A stretch of 9,744 nt of DNA, from contig DEFO01000026.1 of assembly GCA_002350805.1 (NCBI GenBank), positions 23,515-33,258 of the forward strand. The letters are read 5' to 3'. A program made the position numbers and the translations under genes. The notes under the pieces were generated by a model, which was not told the origin of the DNA, did not search any database, and was given only the letters and a program-made list of their open reading frames with translations. Every line of letters begins with the position of its first letter. Positions within the stretch are counted from its first letter, which is position 1. Origin of the DNA: Prevotella sp. UBA2850. GTDB taxonomy: Bacteria; Bacteroidota; Bacteroidia; Bacteroidales; Bacteroidaceae. Shown here piece by piece: positions 1-5,346 of the stretch.

Positions 1-1343
1 CGCTCCTTGGCCATCGTCACCGACGAGCGGTAGGCTGCCAGTGCCAGCGTGCGATGCACGTTCACCGAGAAGTCGGTAGCCTCCTGTGTTCCATAGCGCA
101 GTCCCATGGCTGCTATCATGTCGCCCTCGGCCGTGATGCCCACGCCCGTGCGGCGGCCCATGCTGCTCTTCTTCTTGATTTTCTCCCACAGATGATACTC
201 TGCGCCTTTCACCTCCTGGCTCTGCGGGTCGCCCTTCACCTTCTCCATGATCTGGTCGATCTTCTCAAGCTCCAGGTCCACAATGTCATCCATCAAGCGC
301 TGAGCCATGGCCACATGCTTGCGGAACAGTTCGTAGTCGAAGTAAGCATCCTTCGTAAACGGGTTCACCACATACGAGTAGAGGTTGATGCTCAGCAGAC
401 GACACGAGTCGTAGGGACAGAGCGGTATCTCGCCGCAGGGATTGGTGCTCACCGTACGGAAGCCCAGGTCGGCATAGCAGTCGGGAATACTCTCACGCAG
501 AATGGTGTCCCAGAACAGCACACCGGGCTCAGCACTCTTCCAAGCGTTGTGCACAATCTTCTCCCACAGCTTCTTTGCCGAGATCTCCTTCTGCACAAAC
601 ACCTCTGCATCGCCGCTCTCGCCATCGATGGGGAACTGCTGCATGTAGGGCCGGTCTTCTATGGCGGCACGCATGAACTCATCGTCAATCTTCACGCTCA
701 CGTTGGCACCTGTCACCTTGCCCTCTGTCATCTTGGCATCGATAAACGCCTCCGAGTCGGGATGCTTGATGCTCACGCTCAGCATCAGCGCACCACGGCG
801 GCCATCCTGCGCCACCTCGCGCGTACTATTACTATAACGCTCCATGAACGGCACCAGGCCTGTCGAGGTCAGTGCCGAGTTGTTCACCGGCGATCCCTTC
901 GGACGAATGTGGCTCAGGTCGTGGCCCACACCGCCGCGGCGCTTCATCAGCTGCACCTGCTCCTCGTCGATGCGCATGATGGCGCCATACGAGTCGGCAT
1001 TGCCGTCGAGACCTATCACAAAGCAGTTCGACAGCGATGCCACCTGATGGTCGTTGCCAATGCCCGTCATCGGACTGCCGGCAGGCACCACATACCTGAA
1101 ATGGTCGAGCAGATCGAAGATCGCCTGTGCTGGCAGCGGGTTGGGATATTTCTGCTCAATACGGGCAATCTCGTTGGCTATACGCCAGTGCATATCGGCG
1201 GGTGAACACTCATAAATGTTGCCGAAAGAATCTTTCATGGCATATTTGTTCACCCACACACGGGCGGCCAGCTCATCACCGCCAAAATACTGAAGCGACG
1301 CGGCATAAGCCTCATCGTAAGAATATGTTTTTTTCGATTCCAT
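1..1343 (-). CDS. nrdJ: Adenosylcobalamin-dependent ribonucleoside-diphosphate reductase (class II), 3' end cut off by the window
   Basis: Reduces ribonucleotides to deoxyribonucleotides, using a radical generated from adenosylcobalamin, so it works with or without oxygen; cytoplasmic. Translating the minus strand from the ATG at 1343 gives about 447 open codons before the left edge. It opens with the RNR N-terminal segment (YSYDEAYAASLQYFGGDE, no ATP-cone ahead of it). Cys107 in SNCFVIGL matches the first redox cysteine. A GGVGHDLSHIRPKGSPV stretch and QDGRRGALM follow. The active-site loop NPCGEIPL has Asn301, radical Cys303 and Glu305. The remaining half, with the second redox cysteine and C-terminal cysteines, lies outside. 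A TAACTTTG box sits about 25 bases upstream of the ATG, which supports this start. It is divergent from the nitroreductase gene. No cobalamin riboswitch fits in the short gap. The assignment rests on the catalytic motifs and is firm; class II rather than class I is judged from overall sequence character. Confidence 0.95.
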   Translation of the reverse strand, partial: MESKKTYSYDEAYAASLQYFGGDELAARVWVNKYAMKDSFGNIYECSPADMHWRIANEIARIEQKYPNPLPAQAIFDLLDHFRYVVPAGSPMTGIGNDHQVASLSNCFVIGLDGNADSYGAIMRIDEEQVQLMKRRGGVGHDLSHIRPKGSPVNNSALTSTGLVPFMERYSNSTREVAQDGRRGALMLSVSIKHPDSEAFIDAKMTEGKVTGANVSVKIDDEFMRAAIEDRPYMQQFPIDGESGDAEVFVQKEISAKKLWEKIVHNAWKSAEPGVLFWDTILRESIPDCYADLGFRTVSTNPCGEIPLCPYDSCRLLSINLYSYVVNPFTKDAYFDYELFRKHVAMAQRLMDDIVDLELEKIDQIMEKVKGDPQSQEVKGAEYHLWEKIKKKSSMGRRTGVGITAEGDMIAAMGLRYGTQEATDFSVNVHRTLALAAYRSSVTMAKE

Positions 1344-1367
1344 TTGTACGATTGTTTAATTTGCCTA

Positions 1368-1399
1368 CAAAGTTACAACCTTTCTTTGACAAAATGAAA
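1368..1399 (-). promoter_or_regulatory. Candidate promoter of the ribonucleotide reductase gene
   Basis: On the minus strand TTTC (1399-1396), a 20-base spacer and TAACTTTG (1375-1368) match the Bacteroidetes pattern TTTG / TAnnTTTG, with one mismatch in the upstream box. Transcription would start roughly 18-20 bases before the ATG at 1343, a normal short leader. It lies back to back with the plus-strand promoter. Confidence 0.6.
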
Positions 1400-1427
1400 T
1401 ACTTCACGCATATTTTTTCCATAAAAC

Positions 1428-1458
1428 TTTCCCAAAACGGAAAAGTTTACTAATTTTG
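1428..1458 (+). promoter_or_regulatory. Candidate promoter of the nitroreductase gene
   Basis: TTTC (1428-1431), a 19-base spacer and TAATTTTG (1451-1458) match the Bacteroidetes promoter pattern, with an exact -7 box. The ATG at 1481 follows 22 bases later in A-rich sequence with no Shine-Dalgarno match, as is usual for this phylum. Confidence 0.65.
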
Positions 1459-1480
1459 CAAACCAAAAAGTATTCCAAAA

Positions 1481-2218
1481 ATGAAAACCATTCATACACG
1501 CCGTACCATCCGGAAATACCAAAACCGGGAAGTTCCCAACGAGCTGCTCAACCAACTGTTAGCCAGCGCCATGCGCACACAGACCATGGGCAACCTGCAG
1601 CTCTACAGTGTCGTCGTCACCCGCTCGCAAGAGATGAAGCAGCGCCTGGCACCCGCCCATTTCAACCAGCCCATGGTGACCCAGGCTCCCGTTGTGCTGA
1701 CGTTCTGTGCCGACTTCCGCCGTACCACCACATGGTGCGACAACCGGCACGCCGACCCCGGCTACGACAATTTCCTCTCGTTCATTAATGCCGCCACCGA
1801 TGCGCTGCTCTACTGCCAGACCTTCTGTAACCTGGCCGAGGAAGCCGGTCTCGGACTCTGTTATCTGGGCACCACCGTCTACATGCCGCAGCTCATCATC
1901 GACACGCTGCAGCTGCCGCGCCTCGTCATGCCCGTGGCCACCATCACCCTCGGATGGCCCGACGAGCAGCCGCCGCTCACCGACCGTCTGCCCCTGGCTG
2001 CCATCGTGCACGAGGAGAACTACCACGACTACACGCCGGCCGACATCGACGCCCACTACACCGCCAAGGAGCAACTGCCCGAGAACCAAGAGTTTGTGCG
2101 TATCAACAACAAGGAGACTCTGGCGCAGGTATTCACCGATTGCCGCTATACCCGCACCGACAACGAGGCACTCTCGGCCACCCTGCTCGATGCCCTCCGG
2201 CATCAGGGTTTCTTCTAG
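1481..2218 (+). CDS. NfsA-like FMN-dependent nitroreductase family protein
   Basis: Soluble flavoenzyme of the nitroreductase superfamily that passes electrons from NAD(P)H through bound FMN to nitroaromatics, quinones or free flavin; the natural substrate cannot be read from sequence. It has 245 residues, the usual size of the NfsA/Frp branch. The N-terminal FMN-phosphate motif TRRTIRKY is at residues 6-13. The second FMN segment, MRTQTMGNLQLYSVV, is at 31-45. The dimer-core helix GYDNFLSFINAATDALLYCQTF (in part) spans about 94-115. The flavin loop GLGLCYLGTTVYMPQ is at 123-137, followed by PVATITLGWPDE at 151-162. The C-terminal tail (KETLAQVFTDCRYTRTDNE) is as I recall for Bacteroidales members. 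The ATG at 1481 follows an exact -7 promoter box, and a terminator-like hairpin starts 7 bases after the stop, so it is probably transcribed alone. An FMN reductase role is equally possible. Confidence 0.95.
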   Translation: MKTIHTRRTIRKYQNREVPNELLNQLLASAMRTQTMGNLQLYSVVVTRSQEMKQRLAPAHFNQPMVTQAPVVLTFCADFRRTTTWCDNRHADPGYDNFLSFINAATDALLYCQTFCNLAEEAGLGLCYLGTTVYMPQLIIDTLQLPRLVMPVATITLGWPDEQPPLTDRLPLAAIVHEENYHDYTPADIDAHYTAKEQLPENQEFVRINNKETLAQVFTDCRYTRTDNEALSATLLDALRHQGFF

Positions 2219-2224
2219 TTGAAC

Positions 2225-2249
2225 ATTCTGAGCTGACAAGCTGCAGAAT
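2225..2249 (+). terminator. Terminator-like hairpin after the nitroreductase gene
   Basis: ATTCTGAGCT (2225-2234), a GACA loop and AGCT plus CAGAAT (2239-2242, 2244-2249, one bulged G) form a 10-bp stem starting 7 bases past the stop codon. The T-run that follows is only two bases, so it is a weak intrinsic terminator or a 3'-end stabiliser. Confidence 0.5.
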
Positions 2250-2255
2250 TTCACA

Positions 2256-2341
2256 TACAGGTGTCTGGTAAAACCATCCCGAAACAGACGGAACAGGCTT
2301 TGTTCATGGCCCTTTCGAGATAGAGTTACCAAACACCTGTA
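2256..2341. repeat. Long inverted repeat, 16-bp arms, 54-bp centre
   Basis: TACAGGTGTCTGGTAA (2256-2271) is repeated in inverse as TTACCAAACACCTGTA (2326-2341), with 15 of 16 positions paired. The single mismatch would be a G-U pair in minus-strand RNA. CGAAA (2280-2284) and TTTCG (2313-2317) pair in the same register, each 8 bases inside its arm. GAACA (2291-2295) and TGTTC (2301-2305) form a small inner hairpin shifted by one base. It could be a folded 3'-UTR, a small invertible or mobile element, or a recombinase site. It lies between the nitroreductase and recombinase genes. Confidence 0.75.
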
Positions 2342-2369
2342 ATCATTACCCAAACTGGCCAATAGGTTA

Positions 2370-2460
2370 AAAAATCCTAACAAAGGCGATTTTCTTATTG
2401 TATGTTGAGATTTTTTTTGTTTATTTGCGGTGACCTATAACATCAGAGTAAAAATCCTAA
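2370..2460. repeat. Direct repeat of AAAAATCCTAA, 80 bases apart
   Basis: The 11-base word AAAAATCCTAA occurs at 2370-2380 and again at 2450-2460 in the same orientation. Between them is an AT-rich stretch with a T8 run and no coding. The second copy overlaps the outer stem of the next hairpin. Confidence 0.55.
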
Positions 2461-2493
2461 GGTTTTTAGCTACTGCTAAAAACGCGTTACTCT
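2445..2493. repeat. Nested hairpin upstream of the recombinase
   Basis: A perfect inner stem GTTTTTAGC / GCTAAAAAC (2462-2470, 2475-2483) with a TACT loop sits inside an outer perfect 7-bp pair, AGAGTAA (2445-2451) / TTACTCT (2487-2493). Neither side shows the usual stem plus T-tract, so a site or an RNA structure is as likely as a terminator. Confidence 0.65.
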
Positions 2494-2524
2494 ATTGTAT
2501 TTGTTGACTCATGAGCTCAATTAT

Positions 2525-2546
2525 TGTGGCTCATCTCTTCGCCACA
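2525..2546. repeat. Short hairpin TGTGGC / GCCACA
   Basis: Perfect 6-bp inverted repeat (2525-2530 and 2541-2546) with a 10-base loop, one of several stacked dyads in the gap before the recombinase. ATGAGC (2511-2516) / GCTCAT (2529-2534) is an overlapping alternative pair, so the two cannot form together. Confidence 0.4.
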
Positions 2547-2553
2547 TCGTAAT

Positions 2554-2621
2554 ATTGAACTATAAAAGTCGATCATCTGTGTCAGGTGATCTTGTATGTG
2601 TGTTGGTAAATATAGTTCAAT
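2554..2621. repeat. Nested palindrome directly upstream of the recombinase start
   Basis: Outer arms ATTGAACTATA (2554-2564) and TATAGTTCAAT (2611-2621) are perfect 11-bp inverted copies. Inside them GATCATCTG (2571-2579), a TGT loop and CAGGTGATC (2583-2591) form a 9-bp stem with one G-T pair. The right arm ends 16 bases before the ATG at 2638. The layout suits an operator for self-regulation or a recombination site. The outer arm word recurs at 9161 and 9532. Confidence 0.7.
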
Positions 2622-2637
2622 TATAAAATATGGTGGT

Positions 2638-3648
2638 ATGAGTATAGAAGGTCTTAAGAAAATCTTTAACTTGCAGTACGACAAGAAGAAGGAAAAGCGG
2701 AGAGGCAGGTCCCCCAAGAGAGAGTCTGCCGGCAGAGCTACGCCTCTCCTGACGTTCAGGAGAGCCGCCCAGCGCCATATCAACGCGGCATCGTTTGCGA
2801 CCAGGAACAACTATCTCACGATGCTACGCTCCATGAGAGAGTACAACGGCGGCAGCGACATCCTGCTCAGCGACATCACCTACACCAATGTCTGCAACTA
2901 TGAGACATGGCTCAAGAAACGGGGTCTGTCCATGAACACTATCTCTTGTTATATGCGTGCCGCCAGATCGCTCTACCACAAAGTATCCAAATCAGCCAAG
3001 AAAAGTACCAGCGATCCATTCAGGAATGTGTTTACCGGTAACACGAAAACGCGCAAGCGCAGTCTCACGGAGCAGGAGATACAGAAGGTACAGGGCCTGC
3101 AGCTGCCAAAGGACTCGCCTTTGCAGCTATCGCGCGACCTTTTCCTCTTCAGTTTCTACACCATGGGCATGCCCTTTGTCGACATGTCGATGCTGCTCAA
3201 GAGCCAGGTCGACGACGATGCCATCTTCTATGCCCGACATAAGACGGGCCGTCAGATCACAGTACCGATGGAGCCGTGCATACGAGAGATCATCCGGAAG
3301 TACGACAATCCCGACAGCCGCTACGTGTTTCCCATCATCGACATGAACAGCAGGGTCGACATTCAGCGACAGTACATCTCGAAACTGACAACCTACAACC
3401 GCCAGCTGAAGATGCTGGCAGAGATGGCGGGCATCAACAAACCGCTCTCATCGTATATGACGCGCCACACCTGGGCGAGCATCGCCTACAAAAACAATGT
3501 CGGCGTGCACGTCATCTCCCGCGCTTTGGGGCATGCCAACGCCCTCACAACACAAATCTACATCACCGAACTCGACGACAAAGAACTGGCAAAGGCTAAC
3601 CGTCTCATCCTCAACCGACTGAAAAAAGAAAAACGAGGAAAGAAGTAA
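2638..3648 (+). CDS. Tyrosine recombinase / integrase with phage-SAM-like N-terminal domain (Bacteroidetes type)
   Basis: Cuts and rejoins DNA through a tyrosine-phosphate intermediate; here it could drive integration, excision or inversion. From the ATG at 2638 it has 336 residues. Numbering below is from the ATG at 2596, which would add 14 residues; I prefer 2638 because that extension lies in the palindrome. A basic N-terminus (DKKKEKRRGRSPKR) is followed by a SAM-like DNA-binding domain (about 52-140) and a catalytic domain (about 155-340). Visible catalytic residues are Lys216 (HKTGRQI), Arg290-His291 (TRHTWAS), His313 (LGHANALTTQ) and nucleophile Tyr322. The HxxR motif has Tyr287 for His, as is usual in this group. 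The first catalytic Arg, normally in YTRGMSFVDM in relatives I recall, is Met190 in YTMGMPFVDM. No mobile-element cargo adjoins it, so it looks like an orphan, phase-variation-type recombinase or an element remnant. Confidence 0.92.
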   Translation: MSIEGLKKIFNLQYDKKKEKRRGRSPKRESAGRATPLLTFRRAAQRHINAASFATRNNYLTMLRSMREYNGGSDILLSDITYTNVCNYETWLKKRGLSMNTISCYMRAARSLYHKVSKSAKKSTSDPFRNVFTGNTKTRKRSLTEQEIQKVQGLQLPKDSPLQLSRDLFLFSFYTMGMPFVDMSMLLKSQVDDDAIFYARHKTGRQITVPMEPCIREIIRKYDNPDSRYVFPIIDMNSRVDIQRQYISKLTTYNRQLKMLAEMAGINKPLSSYMTRHTWASIAYKNNVGVHVISRALGHANALTTQIYITELDDKELAKANRLILNRLKKEKRGKK

Positions 3649-3664
3649 GAACGAAGGGGTAAAA

Positions 3665-3756
3665 AGTTTAAAGTTTAAGGTTTAAAGACCGCCCACAGAC
3701 AAAGCAGCGAAGCTGCCGGTTTAAAAGTTGCCCACAGATTAACACAGATTTTCACA
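3665..3756. repeat. Left arm of a mosaic repeat element (reverse heptamers, GC hairpin, CCCACAGA motifs)
   Basis: Starts 16 bases after the recombinase stop. It contains two AGTTTAA heptamers and one GGTTTAA in phase (3665-3685), GCCCACAGA at 3691-3699 and again at 3730-3738, and a hairpin GCAGC-GAA-GCTGC (3704-3716). It ends in ACAGATTTTCACA (3744-3756), which is inverted exactly at 3908-3920. The heptamers are in inverse orientation to those at 3931-4050. No coding is seen. Confidence 0.7.
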
Positions 3757-3805
3757 TATTTTCTATTTCTTGCAATTTTATAAACACCATGTAACCACTT
3801 GATAT

Positions 3806-3835
3806 TGAGAATAATACAATTAGATTGTAATCTCA
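3806..3835. repeat. Hairpin at the centre of the mosaic repeat element
   Basis: TGAGA (3806-3810) / TCTCA (3831-3835) enclose a perfect TACAAT (3815-3820) / ATTGTA (3824-3829) stem with a TAG loop. It lies close to the midpoint of the element spanning 3665-4050. Confidence 0.5.
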
Positions 3836-3841
3836 GAAAGA

Positions 3842-3898
3842 TAGTTTATTAGATTTCCCGCGTTAGCGGTAGTTTGATAGATTTCTACGCGAAGCGTA
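3842..3898. repeat. Tandem repeat of 28-base period: AT-rich module plus GC hairpin
   Basis: TAGTTTATTAGATTTC (3842-3857) and TAGTTTGATAGATTTC (3870-3885) match at 14 of 16 bases. Each is followed by a different short hairpin: CCGC-GTTA-GCGG (3858-3869) and TACGC-GAA-GCGTA (3886-3898). The stem is kept while its sequence changes. Confidence 0.65.
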
Positions 3899-3907
3899 TA
3901 AAAAATT

Positions 3908-4050
3908 TGTGAAAATCTGTAGGAAAGACTTTGAACCTTGAACTTTGAACTTTGAACTGCGGCTCCGCCGCCCTCTGTGGGCAAAATACTTGAACTTTGA
4001 ACGCGCTGCTGCGCATTGAACTTTAAACCTTGAACTTTAAACCTTCAACT
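3908..4050. repeat. Right arm of the mosaic repeat element (TTGAACY heptamers, GC hairpins)
   Basis: Begins with TGTGAAAATCTGT (3908-3920), the exact inverse of 3744-3756. Four in-phase TTGAACY heptamers follow (3931-3958), then hairpin GCGGC-TCC-GCCGC (3959-3971) and TCTGTGGGC (3974-3982), the inverse of both GCCCACAGA copies. Two more heptamers (3990-4003) run into a GCGC-TGCT-GCGC hairpin (4003-4014). The last set is TTGAACT, TTAAACC, TTGAACT, TTAAACC, TTCAACT (4016-4050). It resembles dispersed intergenic repeats of Prevotella and Bacteroides rather than a gene. Confidence 0.75.
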
Positions 4051-4074
4051 AATATGGGGCTCCCTATAAACAAT

Positions 4075-4112
4075 GAAAAAGGTTTCCCGCCTCACGGCCA
4101 GAAACCTTTTTC
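4075..4112. terminator. Bidirectional intrinsic terminator
   Basis: GAAAAAGGTTTC (4075-4086) and GAAACCTTTTTC (4101-4112) form a perfect 12-bp stem. The 14-base loop contains an inner CCG/CGG pair. The A/T tracts are symmetric, so it can stop transcripts on both strands. It would end the minus-strand operon (lipoprotein stop at 4199) and anything reading through from the recombinase. Between 4113 and 4198 I see nothing else. Confidence 0.85.
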
Positions 4113-4198
4113 TAAATAATTGATACTATAAAAATTATCTTTTTTGCCTTAAATATTCTGACTGGCAATAGTCGTCATGATTACAGACTCTATGAAAT

Positions 4199-5014
4199 TC
4201 ACGGATTAACTTCCTCACGGATGAAAGTCCAAGAACCTTGTTTCTTCTTTATCAACGCAAGTGCGTTATAAGTGGCAACATATTCGGAGAGCCCTTCGCG
4301 CGAGGCACCATGATGCCAGTCATAGGTATAACCCAATTGAGTCCACGGGCAGGCGTAGTCGCCCTCGTAGGCCGTGCTGCTCTGGTAGGCAAACCATTCG
4401 CGGAACTTCGTCTCGCCGACGGTATAGCTCTCATCCGCCCAACTGGGGAAGCTCGTTCCGCAGGTAGTGGTATGGATGCTCGGGTCGTGGGCAGGACGGA
4501 ACAGCGTGCTGGCATCGACGTAGAACTCCACCATCGTGTCGTAGTCACACCCCGGCCATAGGCCCAGCATCCGTATCATGCGGTAGCGCGAGGCGATGGA
4601 GTCGTAGGCGGCATACTGAGCGGCGCGGTGTTTCCATTCCGCGGGTATCGACACCCATATTCCCGTCTGTTTGGAGAGTCGGAAGGTATCCGTTGCCTGC
4701 CAGAACCGCAGGCTGCTTTGGTTGAGCATCGTGCACACCAGCACCATGCGCTTGCCGTCTATGGTCTTCCACTCCAGTTCCTTGTTGGCTTCACTAATGG
4801 GCATGAGCGACGTTGACACTTTCGAGGCGTCTGGCCACTGGGCGTCGGCCAGTGCATGCATATAGTCGGCCCTCAGCGCAGCCTCATCCTCATACCACCG
4901 CTCGTCCTCGCCCTCTGCCGGGTCGTCGTCCGAACACGCCGTGACGCACCAGACAAGAGCCATGAGCAAAGCCCACTTCCATACGGATAAGCTGTCTATG
5001 AGGTTTCGTTTCAT
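4199..5014 (-). CDS. Uncharacterised lipoprotein
   Basis: Protein of 271 residues, family not recognised. The N-terminus is a lipoprotein signal: positive MKR, a hydrophobic stretch about 11-23, and lipobox V24-T25-A26-Cys27 followed by SDDDP. The acidic residues right after the cysteine resemble the export signal for surface lipoproteins described in Bacteroidetes, so it may face outward. The mature part is rich in Trp and Tyr. A C-terminal segment has FPSWADESYTVGETKFREWF and PWTQLGYTYDWHHG, with no catalytic motif I can name. The start is the ATG at 5014; the frame stays open to a TTG at 5023, which I do not use. It is last in the apparent operon, 128 bases after the small acidic peptide gene and followed by the terminator at 4075-4112. 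That position suggests a partner or anchor for the large exported protein, an inference only. Confidence 0.85.
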   Translation of the reverse strand: MKRNLIDSLSVWKWALLMALVWCVTACSDDDPAEGEDERWYEDEAALRADYMHALADAQWPDASKVSTSLMPISEANKELEWKTIDGKRMVLVCTMLNQSSLRFWQATDTFRLSKQTGIWVSIPAEWKHRAAQYAAYDSIASRYRMIRMLGLWPGCDYDTMVEFYVDASTLFRPAHDPSIHTTTCGTSFPSWADESYTVGETKFREWFAYQSSTAYEGDYACPWTQLGYTYDWHHGASREGLSEYVATYNALALIKKKQGSWTFIREEVNP

Positions 5015-5047
5015 CCCTGTCAATTTTTTTCTTGTTAAGGAGACAGT

Positions 5048-5080
5048 GCCGGGCAGACTGCCTGTGGCTGTCCGCCCGGC
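5048..5080 (-). promoter_or_regulatory. Strong intercistronic hairpin before the lipoprotein gene
   Basis: On the minus strand GCCGGGCGGACAGCC, loop ACA and GGCAGTCTGCCCGGC form a 15-bp stem with one G-U pair and one A-A mismatch. No T-run follows, so it is not a normal terminator. It starts 34 bases before the ATG at 5014 and could block mRNA decay or set the relative expression of the two genes. Confidence 0.65.
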
Positions 5081-5101
5081 CTTTACGCTCCTTGTTGTCC
5101 T

Positions 5102-5115
5102 GGCCCTTGCGGGCC
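5102..5115 (-). promoter_or_regulatory. GNRA-loop hairpin between the peptide and lipoprotein genes
   Basis: On the minus strand GGCCC-GCAA-GGGCC is a perfect 5-bp GC stem capped by a GCAA (GNRA) tetraloop, 28 bases after the stop of the small peptide gene and just ahead of the larger hairpin. The loop has a stable RNA fold only in the minus-strand transcript, the sense of the operon. Confidence 0.5.
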
Positions 5116-5142
5116 TATCGAGAGGGATAACCCTGAGAGATT

Positions 5143-5325
5143 TTACTCCCAGAGATTATCCTTGCTATCATCCCAGAGGTCGTTGCTCTTGAGATTATCA
5201 TCCTCTTCCTCGTCGAAAAAACCTTGCTTGGCAGTAGGCATATTATTGGAGTGTCCGTCATCCATCAGTCCTCCTGCCTGGAATTTCATGACCTCCACCA
5301 TTGGTTTCATATATATCTTTTTCAT
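5143..5325 (-). CDS. Small acidic peptide, Bacteroidales MKKxYxKPxxEV type
   Basis: Protein of 60 residues with no signal peptide or membrane segment. It opens MKKIYMKPMVEVMKFQAGGL, followed by MDDGHSNN, and ends in a strongly acidic tail (FFDEEEDDNLKSNDLWDDSKDNLWE). From memory, short proteins opening this way are common and undescribed in Prevotella and Bacteroides, often beside genes for exported proteins. The start is the ATG at 5325, only 21 bases after the stop of the 1266-residue exported-protein gene, so the two are almost surely co-transcribed. The break between a conserved-looking leader and an acidic, low-complexity tail, near the Gly-Gly at 18-19, recalls peptide precursors. However, no modification enzyme or peptide exporter is present in the window, so that idea is weak. 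Coding status is supported by the tight spacing and the typical N-terminus. Confidence 0.8.
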   Translation of the reverse strand: MKKIYMKPMVEVMKFQAGGLMDDGHSNNMPTAKQGFFDEEEDDNLKSNDLWDDSKDNLWE

Positions 5326-5346
5326 AAGGCTTCTTACTTTTAAAAA

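Noticed and set aside
54..1205. Plus-strand ORF of 383 codons
   Set aside because: It is antisense to the ribonucleotide reductase gene, whose minus-strand frame carries all class II motifs; the plus-strand protein is a low-complexity His/Leu-rich translation.
1344..1480. Cobalamin riboswitch for the B12-dependent reductase
   Set aside because: The divergent gap is 137 bases, is filled by two promoters, and shows no B12-box or matching stems.
1559..2383. Minus-strand ORF of 274 codons over the nitroreductase gene
   Set aside because: Its translation is Gly/Val-rich with no domain, and the plus-strand frame encodes a complete nitroreductase. The ORF is an effect of high GC at third positions.
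2219..2637. tRNA gene as integration target next to the recombinase
   Set aside because: I found no cloverleaf, no TTCGANNC T-loop and no CCA end; the hairpins there do not fit tRNA arms.
3931..4050. Possible CRISPR array from the repeated TTGAAC units
   Set aside because: The units are 7 bases long, directly abutting, and have no uniform spacers; no cas gene is present.
5015..5023. TTG start for the lipoprotein gene, three codons upstream
   Set aside because: The ATG at 5014 gives a normal MKR signal-peptide start with lipobox at Cys27; the TTG adds only three residues and has no support.
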